Assembly: GCA_022376515.1 (NCBI GenBank)
Contig: WTXI01000011.1
Location: forward strand, 744,001-808,000
Origin: Lactifluus volemus
Taxonomy: Eukaryota > Basidiomycota > Agaricomycetes > Russulales > Russulaceae
Reading direction: 5' to 3'
Length of the DNA stretch: 64,000 nt
The notes beneath the pieces are model-generated. The model made no database searches. It had not been told where the DNA came from and saw nothing but the letters and a program-made list of their open reading frames with translations. This document shows positions 33,805 through 46,191 of this stretch, in pieces (the stretch's first letter is position 1; each line of letters starts with the position of its first letter). Both the position numbers and the translations under genes were made by a program.

Positions 33805-34515
33805 AAATTGCCAGCACCGTCGTTCCTGTGTGGGCGCCTCGATGGGGCTCAGCTCATCTGAGTGGAGACCTAGCCTCCATTAGCACTGGCACTCACGTCT
33901 TCTGACCCTACATGTGAAAAGTGCAATCAGATTTTTCATGAGCGGATCGTGAATTTCACGCCTTCCACCAGCAGCATTCACCATATAGCAGTGGAAGCAC
34001 GTGGACCATCGTAGGGAAAAGTTTGATAAGATAAAGCGCTGGTGACCGCGCCACTATGTCCTGTGGCACCTTTCGTAGCTGAAGGGGGACAAACTGCTAT
34101 TGCCAATGGGACTTAAATAACGCAGTCATATGGTTCCACGATAATTTTCAGGTAATCCTTGACCTGGCGGTTTTGTGGCGCGACTCAAGAAGGCAAAGAA
34201 ATGAGCGCATCTACTTTTCATTGAGATTAAAGTTTATCTGATATTCGTTAGCGGACATTGAAATCACGTCCCATGGTGGCGCTCAAATTTCACATCAAAC
34301 AAACAAACAGAAACAGATTCCCATTGAACATGCAATGCGTCACGCTGGATCACACAACACAATCACAGAGGGAAACAACGTCCAGACAAGAATCAAACAT
34401 ATAACACTTCAATTTTCAATTTCGACCATCCTTCCTACGGTAACTTTAGCACAACTTGAACCTAATCAATGCTCAGTGAATGGTGAAGAAAAATGGTGGT
34501 AAAGTATCTCACAGA
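33805..34515. other. Intergenic region, no gene seen
   Basis: Only short frames. It contains a CAAACAAACAGAAAC-type A-rich patch at about 34298-34315. It holds the 3' region of the metallothionein gene. Confidence 0.4.
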
Positions 34516-34688
34516 TTAAGAGTGGTTAGCGCAGCCGCTGCACTGGCAGGAGCCCGCAGTGCACGAGCAGCTGCCGCTTTGAGCAGAGCAGGTGCTGATG
34601 AGATGGCGAGAAAGCATCAGTACGATATAGTATAGACTAGATGGGTGGGAAGGCCTTACGTGCAGTTCGCAGCGCAAGAGCAAGCCAT
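34516..34688 (-). CDS. Small copper-type metallothionein, 35 residues, two exons
   Basis: Metallothioneins chelate copper, zinc or cadmium through cysteine clusters in the cytosol. The reverse strand from ATG 34688 reads MACSCAANC and continues across an intron (GTAAGG donor near 34659, acceptor CATCAG near 34593) to the stop at 34516-34518. The product has 35 residues with 9 cysteines at positions 3, 5, 9, 12, 19, 21, 26, 28 and 31, in C-x-C and C-x-x-C spacing. There is no aromatic residue, and the rest is Ser, Ala, Gly and Thr, all typical of the family. The joined codon (AC+C, Thr) keeps frame. A TATA box lies about 85 bp upstream (separate entry). Too short for most gene callers. Confidence 0.82.
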
Positions 34689-34770
34689 TGTTTAGATAGA
34701 TGAGTTGGTTGTTTTGCAGATGTGGGGATTTAGAACCAAGTTCTGAGGACGTTTGGCTCCAAATGTCTCG

Positions 34771-34779
34771 CCTTTTATA
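34771..34779 (-). promoter_or_regulatory. TATA box of the metallothionein gene
   Basis: The reverse strand reads GTATAAAAGG here, about 83-91 bp before the ATG at 34688. A strong TATA box fits an inducible gene such as a metallothionein. No metal-response element was identified with confidence. Confidence 0.6.
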
Positions 34780-35884
34780 CTTGCGGATCCAATGCTGATG
34801 CCTAAAATAGGAGAAAGCGCCTCCCCGGGTACTCCAGTAAGGGGTCTTATCTCAGTATGTCTAGTACTTCTAAAATGCCTCTTCTGACCCGAGGCGCTGG
34901 TTTACGCGAAGAATGAAACTGCTTGACCGACCCGGAAGCCGTCTGGCAGGCCTCCCGGCTCCCCGAATATGGGGATGTGATGTCAGAAGCCGTGCGAATC
35001 ATATGGAAAATTGCCCTCGTGATCGCTCCAGACCGACTCGTGTTGGGGTTATGGCCCTCTAGAACAGAGCTTAACGACAGCACGACCCCGAATTAGTAGT
35101 GCCAATGATTGTTCCGCGCCATGGGGGCGCACTCTCGCGTGTTGGAAACTACCGTAATATTTGATTCGATTTAGCAAGAAGGTGCCAGGGAAGTCGTGGC
35201 TCCAAGCGTGGGGCGCAGACGATTCTGACTGGAACGTGGCATGTGAACGAAGAAAAGGGGGCCACCATGGCAGGTTTTCCCACTAAGCAGACGTGAGCGC
35301 TCTCCCCCCACCTGATATTGTAGCGGCTAGCTACTGCCACCCACCCACACATCGCACACTCCCTGCTGTCCGAGAAACATTTTGTCCCTACTACTGGGGG
35401 GCTTTTCGAATCCCGATCACCGCCAGCTCTGAATTTTCGAAGAGTTGAGCCAAGGCAATGATAGACGAGAAGACGGCTGAGAGCCACGATGCCCGTTGCC
35501 TCCGTCTGAACCGGCTTCATTAGTCACCTTCGACGAAGGACACTGTTAGCCACCCCGAAGACCTTATGAACGCATCACTGTCTACCAACTTAACATACTC
35601 TACACAATGCACACTGGATAGCATCTGGCACTGCATGACCCTTCAGCCAACATCAACAACTCAAAACCATCACCGAACAACCCAAGGTCATCTGCCCCAC
35701 ACCATATGCCAACGCGCTTGATGCTATGCGCACTAAGAATGTCGCGCTATCAAAGAATCACTGATATGCCAGTAAAAGCCATCGCGTAAGGTTGATGACA
35801 ATCAGGGTTCCCAATATGGGAAGGGGGCCGCAAGTGAGCAAGGTTGAGTGATTTGGCCGAGTTGGCTCATCGACGTGAAACACG
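34780..35884. other. Intergenic region upstream of metallothionein and TRAPPC11
   Basis: This holds the distal promoter of the metallothionein (-) and the promoter of TRAPPC11 (+). Reverse-strand frames at 34847-35083 and 35149-35520 lack recognisable motifs. The area 35520-35800 is AC-rich. Confidence 0.4.
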
Positions 35885-38800
35885 ATGAACTCATACCCAC
35901 CAGAGTTGTTGGTTCAACTCGCGCCAGTAATGTTCATCGCCGGTCTTGAGCTTCCCGCCGCGCCCGAACCAGTACAATCCGCGGTGTCAGATTCATCGCC
36001 AACAACTCGTCCTCTTCAAGACCCATTCACAGCGCTAACCATCCGCTTGCGTGACGCGCTGCTCTCTCAGAGGGCTACTTCGGTGTGGCAGCCTGAAAAA
36101 TCTAAAATATTCCAGTCAGTTCTTGTTGACAAGGTGCGCTCTGTTGTTCTTTAGACGATACTTTCATTCGACGCATAGGTGTAACTCTCAGGACGTCCAC
36201 TTTCCACCACGCAAAATCCCGCTTTCTCCTGACCCACATGGTCCTGCCCATTCCCCCCTTTCCCCGCTGACCCCTACCTCTCCGTTACATCCTGATGGTC
36301 TTATCTCACCCATATGGGTGCGCAAGCACACCACCCTCGTCCCGTCCGTTTTCGTGCTCTTCACCCGTCTATACGAGTTTCCTCCCCATCACGTGCCACG
36401 CTCTCCACTTGACGCGTCACACACCGACCGCGATGCAGAGGAACGCCAGAAAGACGCTGAGATGTCGGCTGAAATTGCGTCACGCAAAAAGTCGACAAGT
36501 GAACGAGGCATCAAACTTACAGTCGTACTCATGGCCAGTCGGAAAATGCTCGGTGGGTCTCCTCCAAACCAGTTTCGACTGACCTTATCAATACGTCCGC
36601 AGATGACCCTGCATTGGACACACGGCTCACGTTTATTCGGAGACAAAGCGGGTTGGATTATCGGGCTGCGCTCTTCGTGCTCAGCCCAGTGAGTCCGAGC
36701 GAGCTCAGCGAGTTTATCAAGAGGTTCTGTCCACTGCCGTTTTTGTCTTTCAACTAGACCACTCAAGCTGTTCCAGCCTTCAGCAAGCATTGTACGAACC
36801 GGCAGTCGAATATTACACGTCACATTCCAAACGCGTCAGGCGTAAACGCAATCGCCATGCTCAATCTGCTTCGACATATGTCCCCGCGTTATCGCCTATC
36901 GGGTCAGCTGGTCCTGCACGCCCGCTCCGCCCAGAGGGCTGGACTGTGCGCTATGAATACAAGATGGCATGTTTCGCAGAATTCCGTGGCGAACTTGAGG
37001 TTGCTTTGAAGTGAGTCAGTGCGTCCCCCAAGGTTGATGAAGAGGTGATGGGAAGCAAGGCATTATCAGGATGCTTATTCCAGTCTCTTGACGATGTTTG
37101 GCTCGACTGCCATTCTCCCGCCGCGCACGAAGCGTTGGGCAGAAGCCAAAGTACTGGCAGATTGTATTAATCTCAAGGTTTGGTAATGCTCTTTCTCCCT
37201 TTAATTCACTGCTGAACTGCCCAATTGGTAGATTTGCAAGCTCTATTTATACAACAACGAGCATGCACTTGCGCTTTCCCAACATACTATCCATACAAGG
37301 AGATTTAGCGACTTCTCGCGCGGTTGGGGAATAGGAGAAGAAACCTTCGAGTTTTGGAGCTGGATCGCAAGACAGTAGGTCCTCCACTTTACTCTCGACA
37401 CCTCTCCCTTACCATCCATCCACCACCAGGCACCGCGCATTCGCAGAGCTACTTGAGCTTGGTACTGGCTCAACCTTGATCCTCCCCACCCATCAACCAG
37501 CCGTAGCTGCTCCCGCACCTGCGCCATCTGGGCTGGCAGAGCTGGATGCCTTGCGCGTGCTAGGCTTGAATCCCGCAAACGCGCTTCAGCACCCAGGCTT
37601 TTATTACTACATGGCTGCAAGGGCAACGGAGCGCCGGCGCGCACAGTTCTTCGCCGTTCTCTCTAGTGTGGAAGTGAGCGGGACAAATTTACCCGGGTTC
37701 GCCAACGAAAGGAAGGTGGATCACTTTGGTGTGGCGGTAGAGGTGCGCCATCTCTGACGGGTATGTGGTGGTACTAAGTCCGGCATGAATCCCAGCTATA
37801 CACGAAGGCGTACGAGCTTTTTAAGAAGCACTCCCCGTTGTCCAACGGCCACGGCCAGGGAAGACTGACACTGCAAATCGCCGGTCAGATTGCCGGGACG
37901 TACTATGCAGCGGGGAAGTACGACAGGGCCGTCCGCTTCTTTGAACGGATTGCCAGGACGTACAGGAGGGAGCGATGGAGTGCGATGTTACGTCCGCTGC
38001 TCGTGACTTGGTATAGGTGTGCACAGCAACTCGGCGACGTAGAGTTGAGTATAAGAATTTTGGTAGAGATGCTGGCACATGGTATATCCTACCTCTTCAC
38101 TTGCTCGAGTCCGCTCGCTGACAACAACGTAATGTTTAGGTGTAGGTGAGCACGAAGACGACGAAGGGGCACTACAAGAGGACTTACTCGCCGTGCTCAA
38201 GGTAAGGCTGCTCTTTGTCTGTTATGTCAGTCCTTTATCGCAGCGCAGAGTACTGTGCCTTCATCCCATGAAGAGCCTCTTACAGTTGATCTATCCGGCT
38301 CGGATCCGATATGTATGCGCGCTTCCTCGGATTTACCGTTCCCACTGATTGAGTAGCACGATAGTTAATACTAGCGTCGCTTTCTGGACAAGTGAAGTCG
38401 TCGTCGAGGAACGTGTGGCGTTTCAGTTATCTATAAGTGCGCCGAGCAACATTGCCCTATCTATCCTTCCCTTCTCGTCACTCGCCATCTATTTCTCTCA
38501 CAAGGAAGAGCCTGTCATGGTGCACCATAATGCAGATCTCGCGACCAACACCGGAAAGGTTCAGCGAGTGGACGTTGGCGACCTGCCACTCGAAATTGCC
38601 GCGGAGTGTCAAGGGTACCTGCGATGGGAGAAAAGTGCGACGATTGTGTTTGCTGGTACCGTTTCATCAGATGTACCGATAACATTGGCTGTACGTTCTT
38701 ATCTACCCACAGACCTTCAGTTCTGACGATGTAAGACAGATTAAGCACTGCTTGCTCACTATTCAAGAGGGCAACTGGACAGTGGAGATACCTATCGACC

Positions 38801-40471
38801 TGTCTGCCGTGCGCGATGGACCTGTCCTCGTTCCGAGATGGCTAATTTCCGCCGATCCGACCAAGTTCGCGCCATTGCAATGTGGTCGTGGTGCCGATGT
38901 AACGTAAGCCACCGTCGGTTTCTTGATACTGCCAATGATTTTGATTGCAGTTCTAGCGTGCGTTATCGTCCACATAGGGTAGATGTGTCTCTGGCACACC
39001 AGTCCCCTGCTTACCTCGACGAGGAGTACCCGATTGTGATCGGCATTATGAACCAAGATGATCACCCGCTCGATGCTGTACTCGACATTCTCCTACAGCC
39101 AACCGAGATTGATGAGGCCGGTACGTCCCAGCTGCGCTTCATGTCTAGCTGACCTTACCTGCGGACAGTGAACCACATCCGCGTCGACGACGAACTTTCA
39201 CAGAGCCTCGTCAAGGGTGTCACCCTAGGGACTATTATGCCCGGCGCCATGACGCACAAAACGCTCTACCTAATGAACACGGGTAGCGTTGGGGACCGCG
39301 TCTTGGATATCTCCTTACAGTCGCGCTCACCTATCGCACAAGATACGAGCGAGGTGCTGCGCACGGTCTCTGTGCCGACAGTGGCACCGATGAGGGTTGA
39401 GTATGGCGTGAAGTATATGCACGCACGCGGGCCATTGCCTGGGTTAACAGACTCGCGTACATATGAAACCGATTATTGGGATGACGGAGAAGGCGGTGAG
39501 GCGCTTGTCCAGGCGCGGATAGTGTGTACCGGGCCGTGGAGTTTGAGTGTAGAGACTGCAAGGCTGGTTAGGAAGGTCAGCCACTTTATGCCCGAGCCCC
39601 TTAATATGGCAATATTGATTTCATCCGGTAGAACGGTGCTCATTCCAGGGTGCTCGAGTGCTCTCTGGATGAAGATGAGGATGATATTACTTCGGGTACC
39701 CTATTACCTTTTTCTTATTATCATTGATGTTTCGCTCATGACCGTCAGACTGGCTTCCCGGAGATGAGTTTGCCGCTGTCTGTCGTATTAGTCTTTCACT
39801 AGAAGACGAGCCTAGTGAGGAAGAGGACGAGGCTAGTATTTCAGGTCCCGGGGAATTTGAATTGTCATGGAGAAGGTACGCAGACTCTTATGATTTGCGC
39901 AACTTCACCAGGTGGTTCAAACACCCTGCTGCTTAGAATTCTACCCAACGGCGACCATGGATCGCTCTGCACGAGTCGATTTCCGCTCCCCAACCTGCAA
40001 CCGCCACGGTCGGGCACCATTGCCCTACTAGAACTGCCAACATCCGCGAAGCTGCACGTCCCAACTCACGCACGCTTGACGCTGCGCAACCATCATCCCT
40101 CGCGGACAGCGAGCCTCGCCGTGCAACTCGAGCCAGACGCCGCCGACGCGTTCCTCGTCGCAGGTCAACGCAGCGCACGTGTTCCCACGCTTCTTCCTGG
40201 CGCCGAAGCGAAGCTGGTGTGGTCTCTCGTGCCGATTGAGTGTGGGTTCGTACGTGTGCCGAAGATCCGTGTCGTGGACAGGCGGAAGACTGGGCCGATA
40301 TCGTCGACCGAGGAGGAACCGCTAGCGGTGGAAGATGAGGGCATTCCGGTGCGAGTGGTCGACCTTCGCCGGCAGGAGAGAGTTGAAGTTGCAGATGCGA
40401 CTGTAGAGGAGGGTACTATCTCTTCTGTTGGGGATGGAGGGAACATTGGCCCGATATTGGTGCTACCCTGA
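35885..40471 (+). CDS. TRAPPC11: TRAPPC11 (foie gras / Gryzun domain) trafficking complex subunit
   Basis: TRAPPC11 is a large subunit of TRAPPII/III tethering complexes that activate Rab GTPases in ER-Golgi traffic and autophagy. ATG 35885 opens with PPELLVQLAPVMFIAGLEL. The foie-gras region follows in spliced exons: WVRKHTTLVPSVFVLFTRLY, RGIKLTVVLMASRKML, LDTRLTFIRRQSGLDYRAAL, RYEYKMACFAEFRGELEVAL, YLYNNEHALALSQH, NPANALQHPGFYYYMAARAT. Then come beta-rich exons typical of the Gryzun domain (38349-40471), including YRPHRVDVSLAHQSPAYLDE and VKGVTLGTIMPGAMTHKTLY, ending GNIGPILVLP. At about 39876-39936 a 61-nt intron (GTACGC..CTTAG) restores frame across an internal stop. About 13 introns, no frame breaks, roughly 1,250 residues. 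Confidence 0.87.
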
Positions 40472-40732
40472 TAGGTGTACCTTTGCGTTGTTAGTCCTGC
40501 CCTTGTAACCTACTTGTATTTTGTGTTGCATGATAGAGGGCTTCACGTTATGATCGGTCCGGGTGGACCGGGATCTTCAGTGATGCGATTGACGCGTGCC
40601 TCTTGACCTGTTCGACAGCTAAAGTTCGTTCCCCTCTTCATTCATCTGTCTTACCGACATTTCTAGGCATTTAAACTTATGCCCTCTGTCTACTACTGAA
40701 AGCTCACCTGACTGTGAAACTCGAAGCTAGTC

Positions 40733-42980
40733 ATGAAAGAGATAATATATGTACAGGCTGGAAATATATCCAATCACGTCGGGACACACTTCTGGAACAC
40801 TCAACAGAGCTACTTCACATATAGTGAAGACAAGGAGGTACTCGTCGACCACGACGTCTCGTTTAGGGAGGGTGTCTCTCCGAGGGTTTGTAACTAGCCC
40901 TATACTGCCTTTTCAATCCCAGGTAGAGATGTTGTTGTAGGGAGAATCGACGTACTGCCCACGGCTGCTCCAATTTGACCGAAAGGGTACATTTCTCCGA
41001 ATTTCATTTCCAGCCGCACGGGCCTATCACTCTCATTACTAGAGAACTTTGGCTCCTTATCCAGCGCTACGGGACTCTACGCACAAGAAGACCAGGATGA
41101 ACAGCCCTCTTTCCTTTGGTGAGCCCGACAACTGTTGTCGGCGTCGGTTGTGGCGTTTTGGGCTGAGACCTAGAGCCAGGGATGGCACGGTGGATGAGAT
41201 ACGCCATGAACGGATTCCAGATATCGCATATCAAAACCAACTAGACGAGGAGGTTGAGGAGGACCCTGCAGAGGCACCACCGGACCCCAAGGAGAGCGTT
41301 GTAGTTCCCCCCCTTGGGGCTTCTGACGTCAGGTACTGGTCAGACTATAACCGCGTTTATTACCTTCCAAGGTCTATGCACAAGCTCCCCGATTTGGCCG
41401 ATTGGGAAGCTGAAGAGGGCGACTGGCACGGTGGCAAAGAAACGTTTCTTAGGTACAACATGGTAAGGCTACGTCAGCGCGTTCGCCGTGGTGCATAGCT
41501 GATCTAGTAATTTCTCTTGTTTCAGGACAACGCGCTTATGGATGACTCATTCCGCCGTTTTGTGGAAGAGTGCGACACTTTCCAGGTCCGCCCACTTCTC
41601 TCTGTGCATGAGCTAGTATGCGGCGGTGTGATTGACAACCCCCCCCCCCCCTGGGTAGGGTCTTCAACTCTGTACAGACAATGCTTCCTTTGGTTCCTTT
41701 GTCGACTCGCTTCTCACGGCTTTCCGGGATGAGTATCCAAAACAACCCACTCTGATGTTCGCGGTTCTGTCCGACGCCACTCCGGAGAACTTGGATACCG
41801 AAGACGTGCGTTGGCCATCGATCATCTAGCACAGATTTGGCTGACGACTCGAGTCACAGATCCGCGGACTTAGAAAAGCGCTGAACGACGCATTGTGCCT
41901 ACGTGGGCTAAATGAGCTCTCTACTATGAGCGTTCCCCTACAATCCCCAAGGAATTGGTTGCCCGGACCATGGACTGCTGAGCTCACCACAGACGTGAGT
42001 GGCTGTATACGTCCGTAGGGCTAACGCGTTTAGTGAACGGTCAGGGCCGTTGTTACGCGGACGTGGTTTCACATCCTCTTTTTTTCTGTTCTCGAATAAC
42101 CTCTTTCTGATCGACGTTGATCGAGTAGCTTCGGAGCGCCTATGATACATCTGCAATTCTGTCAGCGCACGTTGAAACAGCAACACTGCCCCTTCGGTGG
42201 AGCCTCTGCATGCACATGCCCTCCTTTGTACTGACAGTGGGTGATAGGTCGAAAGGCCGTGAATCCCTCTACGGGTTTTGTCATCAATTGAATGTGTATG
42301 GTAACACTCCATTTGCTGAATTGAGCGGAGCTTTCCCAGCGTCTTCTCTAGACGCGCTGGACTCTAGGATATATCGTTTCACTATAGATCGACCTGAACG
42401 CAAAGGCGGGGTGTGTAGCTATGCTTCTATGCCATTATTCTAGCTGCAGCACCGCTCAATTTTGTTCCCCCATCAATACCAGGTCGGCCTCTGGCGACGC
42501 AATGTCACGCGTGGGTGGACGGAGCTTGCAAGGCGCCAACTGGACGACTTTGGCGCTGATACGGCTATGAGGTAGATACTGGCGCCCGTACCGTGCACAT
42601 GGGATCTGACCGAGATTGGCAGTGCCACTTGCGCCACCCACAGCTTGCAGGAGTATCCACTGCCCTCGTCGTACCCTTCGTTCTTTCGGGCACAGCATTT
42701 GAGTTCCGGGCCACATTACACACCCCGCGGCCTTTTAGTGCGGCCCCGATCTGTGCCAATGATATCGACCCTCGAGTCTGGATGGGCACTGCCTCGTCTA
42801 TTGGCACAGTGCGCAGATTTGGTGGGACATTGCGTGCGACGGAAGATAAATTGGGAAATGGTTGGTATTGATGAGGACGAGGCACGAGAATTACGAGAAG
42901 ATCTGTGGACTCTACGAGATAACTTTGGGGAGTCGTCCTACGATGACGGCAAAGGGCTGGGAGAGGACGAAAATGATTGA
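40733..42980 (+). CDS. DML1: DML1 / Misato: tubulin-like mitochondrial segregation protein
   Basis: Dml1/Misato is a tubulin/FtsZ-related protein needed for mitochondrial DNA inheritance and mitochondrial morphology. ATG 40733 starts KEIIYVQAGNISNHVGTHFW with QQSYF, the Misato segment-II hallmark, then EVLVDHDVSFREG. Next exon: CPRLLQFDRK. After a 60-nt intron (41119-41178) comes DGTVDEIRHERIPDIAYQNQ. Then VRYWSDYNRVYYLPRSMHKL, the tubulin-like segment DNASFGSFVDSLLTAFRDEY (start of the conserved domain 3), NELSTMSVPLQSPRNW, and NTPFAELSGAFPASSL. The end is acidic (DDGKGLGEDEND). Eight or more short introns, in frame. It starts 262 bp after TRAPPC11 on the same strand. Confidence 0.87.
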
Positions 42981-43507
42981 AAAAAAAATTTATCAAGTGG
43001 TGCCTACTGCGCAGTTTAGAAAAAAAAACAAAAGTGTAGCGTATATTCTTCCCACAGCGATATCATTGTTGCAGGAGCGGACTTTGGTATACGGCACTGG
43101 CCACTAGAGCGCCCCCCGGGGTTTTGTAAATGTAATAGATCCGAACAAGCCGTGCGATATAGCAGCAGCGATGAGAGAGATCGTTTACGGGACTGATGAA
43201 GAATGCCGGAGAAGGGGTCGTCACAATGATGACCAATTATCTCATTCAATTTAGCATTTCGACACTTTCAGAGCCTCAGCCGCAGCTCGGCGCTCGACTC
43301 GTGCCTTGATACTAGTCGCACAGCTCAGATTTCGACGGAGGAAGATGTTACACGTGTTTGCTACACAGCCTTTATCTAGCATAACGCAATTGACTCAACC
43401 CTCTTTGCTGCATCGGGAGTGAAGAGTATAAAAGAGTCCCTGAGTGGACGCAGCTCCGACCTGCCCCTCAGATCAAACCCACCCACATCCCCCCCATCCA
43501 CAAAGCA
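42981..43507. other. Intergenic region with the DUF6699 gene promoter
   Basis: It holds the DML1 3' region, with A-runs at 42979-42988 and 43021-43029, and the promoter of the next gene. A TATA element is listed separately. No other gene was seen. Confidence 0.45.
43427..43434 (+). promoter_or_regulatory. TATA box of the DUF6699 gene
   Basis: TATAAAAG stands 74 bp before the ATG at 43508, a usual distance for a fungal TATA promoter. Confidence 0.55.
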
Positions 43508-44431
43508 ATGGCAGCACCATACGCCTGGCCTTACCTCGTCCCCCAGCAGCAGCAGCACCCGTACTTCCAGTTCCCCCCCGCCTCTGGCTCTGGACATAGG
43601 CCGTCAAGATCTTGGCAGGGTAGCCCACAAGTTTCACCCCCCGTTCTACCCGCTCTTCTGCCCATCGTCCCCGCGCCTGCACCCGTAGCGGCGCCCGTCT
43701 ATCAGCCTGGATTCCTCCACGCCAACTATCATCCCCGTTCCCGGAGGCACTCATTCGATGCTTCCTACGTCGCATATCAACCTGTATCACCGGGAATCGC
43801 ACCTTGGCCCGCGGTACCTGCGCCCTATTATACCTATTCGCCCGGGTGGTCATTCGGGTCGTTGGAGCTGCCGCATCCGCAGTTACACAACCTGCTCAAC
43901 GGCGATGTTTCCTCGCAGCGCCTCCACATCAACTTTGCTTCGGTGGAGCTGGAGTTTAGACGACGATCCGGGTTGCTAGGCGGCGTCGACCGTTTGGGCG
44001 CGTACGACCTCGAGCAACCGGCGACGAACCCGCAAATGACGCGAGTTCGTATCGTGTGCGACTTGGTCCCGCAATGGCCCGTCGATGTGCACGTAAGCGG
44101 CACGACCCTGACACCGCACCGTCGACATCGCCCCGCGCGACCGTATCTGACGCTCGAGGACCTCTTGTTTGCTGTTCACGCGTCGCTGCATCGCAAGATC
44201 TCCCATGACGACTGGGGACGACTCACCTATGCCCAGGAGACCGAAATTGCGCGGGCCTACACGCGTAGGTACAAGGCTAGCGGGAGCTCTTCCGAGGAGC
44301 GTCGACAGCAGGCAGAGGGAGTGAAGCGGATCGACTTTTTGCTTAGGAGCACGTGGTTCAAGGGCTTTACCTGGCTCGAACCTGAGAACGGAGTGGAGAA
44401 ACTCAAGTTACTCGTCGGTATGGAGTCTTGA
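43508..44431 (+). CDS. DUF6699 domain protein
   Basis: A single exon of 307 residues. The N-terminal third is rich in Pro, Gln, Tyr and Ala (QQQQHPYFQFPPASG) and probably disordered. The C-terminal half, from about residue 115, has the DUF6699 pattern seen in many basidiomycete proteins: LLNGDVSSQRLHINFASVEL, EQPATNPQMTRVRIVCDLVP with QWPVDVHV, then YLTLEDLLFAVHASLHRKIS with HDDWGRLT, and a final basic helix. The two hallmarks are the P-A-(T/S)-x-P-x-x-x-x-(L/V) strand before the C-D-L-x-P step and the L-x-D-(L/V)-L-x-x-(I/V)-x-x-x-L helix. Function is unknown. No membrane segment. It has its own TATA box and no introns, unlike its neighbours. Confidence 0.75.
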   Translation: MAAPYAWPYLVPQQQQHPYFQFPPASGSGHRPSRSWQGSPQVSPPVLPALLPIVPAPAPVAAPVYQPGFLHANYHPRSRRHSFDASYVAYQPVSPGIAPWPAVPAPYYTYSPGWSFGSLELPHPQLHNLLNGDVSSQRLHINFASVELEFRRRSGLLGGVDRLGAYDLEQPATNPQMTRVRIVCDLVPQWPVDVHVSGTTLTPHRRHRPARPYLTLEDLLFAVHASLHRKISHDDWGRLTYAQETEIARAYTRRYKASGSSSEERRQQAEGVKRIDFLLRSTWFKGFTWLEPENGVEKLKLLVGMES

Positions 44432-44882
44432 CTGAAACGGATAAAGTCACGGTTAGTTAAACCTAGTTTGTCGGGTAGCGGCGACTGGGCGCACAGCTGG
44501 ACAAGACGGTTTCGGTCTCCACAACGGATGGTCTACGGCTTTGTCTCATTCTGTTAATTATCCTCTTATGGTGTCGTGCTTGGATGGTTAGCGTTGTACC
44601 TTTTTGTTTGTTTGTTATAGAGTGAATATACCCTTGTCGTGTAGCAGTGATCATGATGATCATGCTTGGTATAACAGGTGCGGTGTTGTCGCCTCGGCAA
44701 CAAAGTTTGAAATCGAGATGAACCTCCTAAGAGACAGCAGGCGTCCTCGTGGCCTTGTTATAAACTTTGACTTTGTATAGTGGCCCGTCCACGCGTGCAG
44801 GCACGGTATAACTAGCCGATGAATCGAGGCTCCTTCGCATCCCCATTCCCTTGCTCTTTGAAGCCTTTGAACGGTGCCCTTC
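44432..44882. other. Intergenic region, no gene seen
   Basis: It lies between DUF6699 and the RIM9/PalI gene on the same strand. A TTTGTTTGTTTG repeat occurs at about 44604-44615. No other feature was recognised. Confidence 0.45.
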
Positions 44883-45863
44883 ATGGCAGAGTATTATGGT
44901 GGACGTTTAGACGACTATAAGTACTACCATCGCATTCACCGTCATCGCAATCGACGCCATGCCGTCTCTACGGGCTTCTGCCTCATCACCGCTTTTTTCC
45001 TTCTCCTTTTCGTTGCTCTCTCCCTTCCAATCATCAAATCCGTTTATCTGCTGCAGTTAAATGCAAATACCGCGTCTGATGTCCCAGCGACGAGCGTTGG
45101 CACAGAACTTCGCTTTGGTGTTTGGGGATTTTGTGCAACGAGGTTAGCATCACAACAAATCTCCTTTGTTCTCCCTTTTGCCGCACTTCCCCCCCACCCC
45201 CCTCAAGTGTGTTCGTGACCCAGTGTCCCCACTCCAACCCCCCCCCCCCCCCACCGCTCTCCATCTTGTTAAATCCTCCATGCGTAAAAAAGCTCAACCT
45301 AATCTTTTTTTTTTTTCAAAAGTGTGCTGAACAAGCCGACGTTATTGACCAACTCGGGTAAATGCCTCGGGCCCCAACTGGGGTACACGATCAGTCCGGA
45401 GATCATGGCCGTCGTGTCGAACGAGCCAGAATTGGCCAATCTCGTTCTCAAAGCCATCACCGTTTTACTCGTGTTACACCCGGTCGCGGCTGGCCTCGCG
45501 TTCCTCACGCTTCTTCCGGTCATCGCCTCGTGTTGCGTGTACCACCCGGCACCCTGGATCTCCTCCCTCGTGTTATCCGTCGCGACTGGGCTCGTGTCCA
45601 CCATCGTGTTTGCAGCGGACATTGCCCTCGTCACCGTGGCGAAGCACAAGCTTAAGAAGGACTCGGCCCTCAACGTCTCCCTCAGCTTCGGCAACGGCGT
45701 GTGGATGGTGCTCGTTGGTATGATCTTCACCTGGATCGCTATGGTGCTGCTTTCCGCGCGCGTGTGCAACTGCTGTGGAAGGAGGTAATGGTCGCACCGT
45801 ATCGTCCTTTTGCTGCACATGGCTGATCCGATTTATGCGTACAGGAGGCGAGACAAATATTGA
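44883..45863 (+). CDS. RIM9: RIM9/PalI-family four-helix membrane protein (ambient pH sensing)
   Basis: PalI/Rim9 proteins of the SUR7/PalI superfamily assist the plasma-membrane pH sensor (PalH/Rim21). ATG 44883 opens a charged tail rich in Tyr, His and Arg, then helix 1 (FCLITAFFLLLFVALSLPII), an outer loop ending in LRFGVWGFCATR, an intron, and LGPQLGYTISPEIMAV; the G-x-x-x-x-x and C-x-x-x-x-x-G-Y pattern is typical. Helices 2-4 follow: VLLVLHPVAAGLAFLTLLPV, SSLVLSVATGLVSTIVFAAD and VWMVLVGMIFTWIAMVLLSA. Unspliced, the frame stops after NCCGRR, but a clean GT..AG intron (45784-45844) extends the end to RRRRDKY, stop 45861-45863. The first intron (about 45143-45320) is long and holds a run of 15 C and a T-run. 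Confidence 0.78.
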
Positions 45864-46191
45864 GGTCAAGGGAGAATTGAAGGAAAGGAAAGAGGGGAAA
45901 GCACAACAGGCAACACGACCGAGCCACGAACTACTTTCACTACCCACGATGCGATGATCTGATGAAGAATATACCTTGGAAATGCCATTCACGTAGATTG
46001 ATATACTATACAGTACTATACATTTTCTCAAGCTTGCAAAATACAAACTATCATCGTCATCTGATTCCCCATCCCACAGCCTGTCAATGGGCGGGGCGCT
46101 GGGCGACGCCATGCAGGTTTCATAACGCCCACTGGGAACCCAGTACGATACTGTATACCCCGCTGAGAGCGGAGGTTATGCGCTTCGGAGG
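45864..46191. other. Convergent intergenic region, no gene seen
   Basis: It holds the 3' ends of RIM9 (+) and the kinase fragment (-). No repeat or RNA gene was recognised. Confidence 0.45.
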
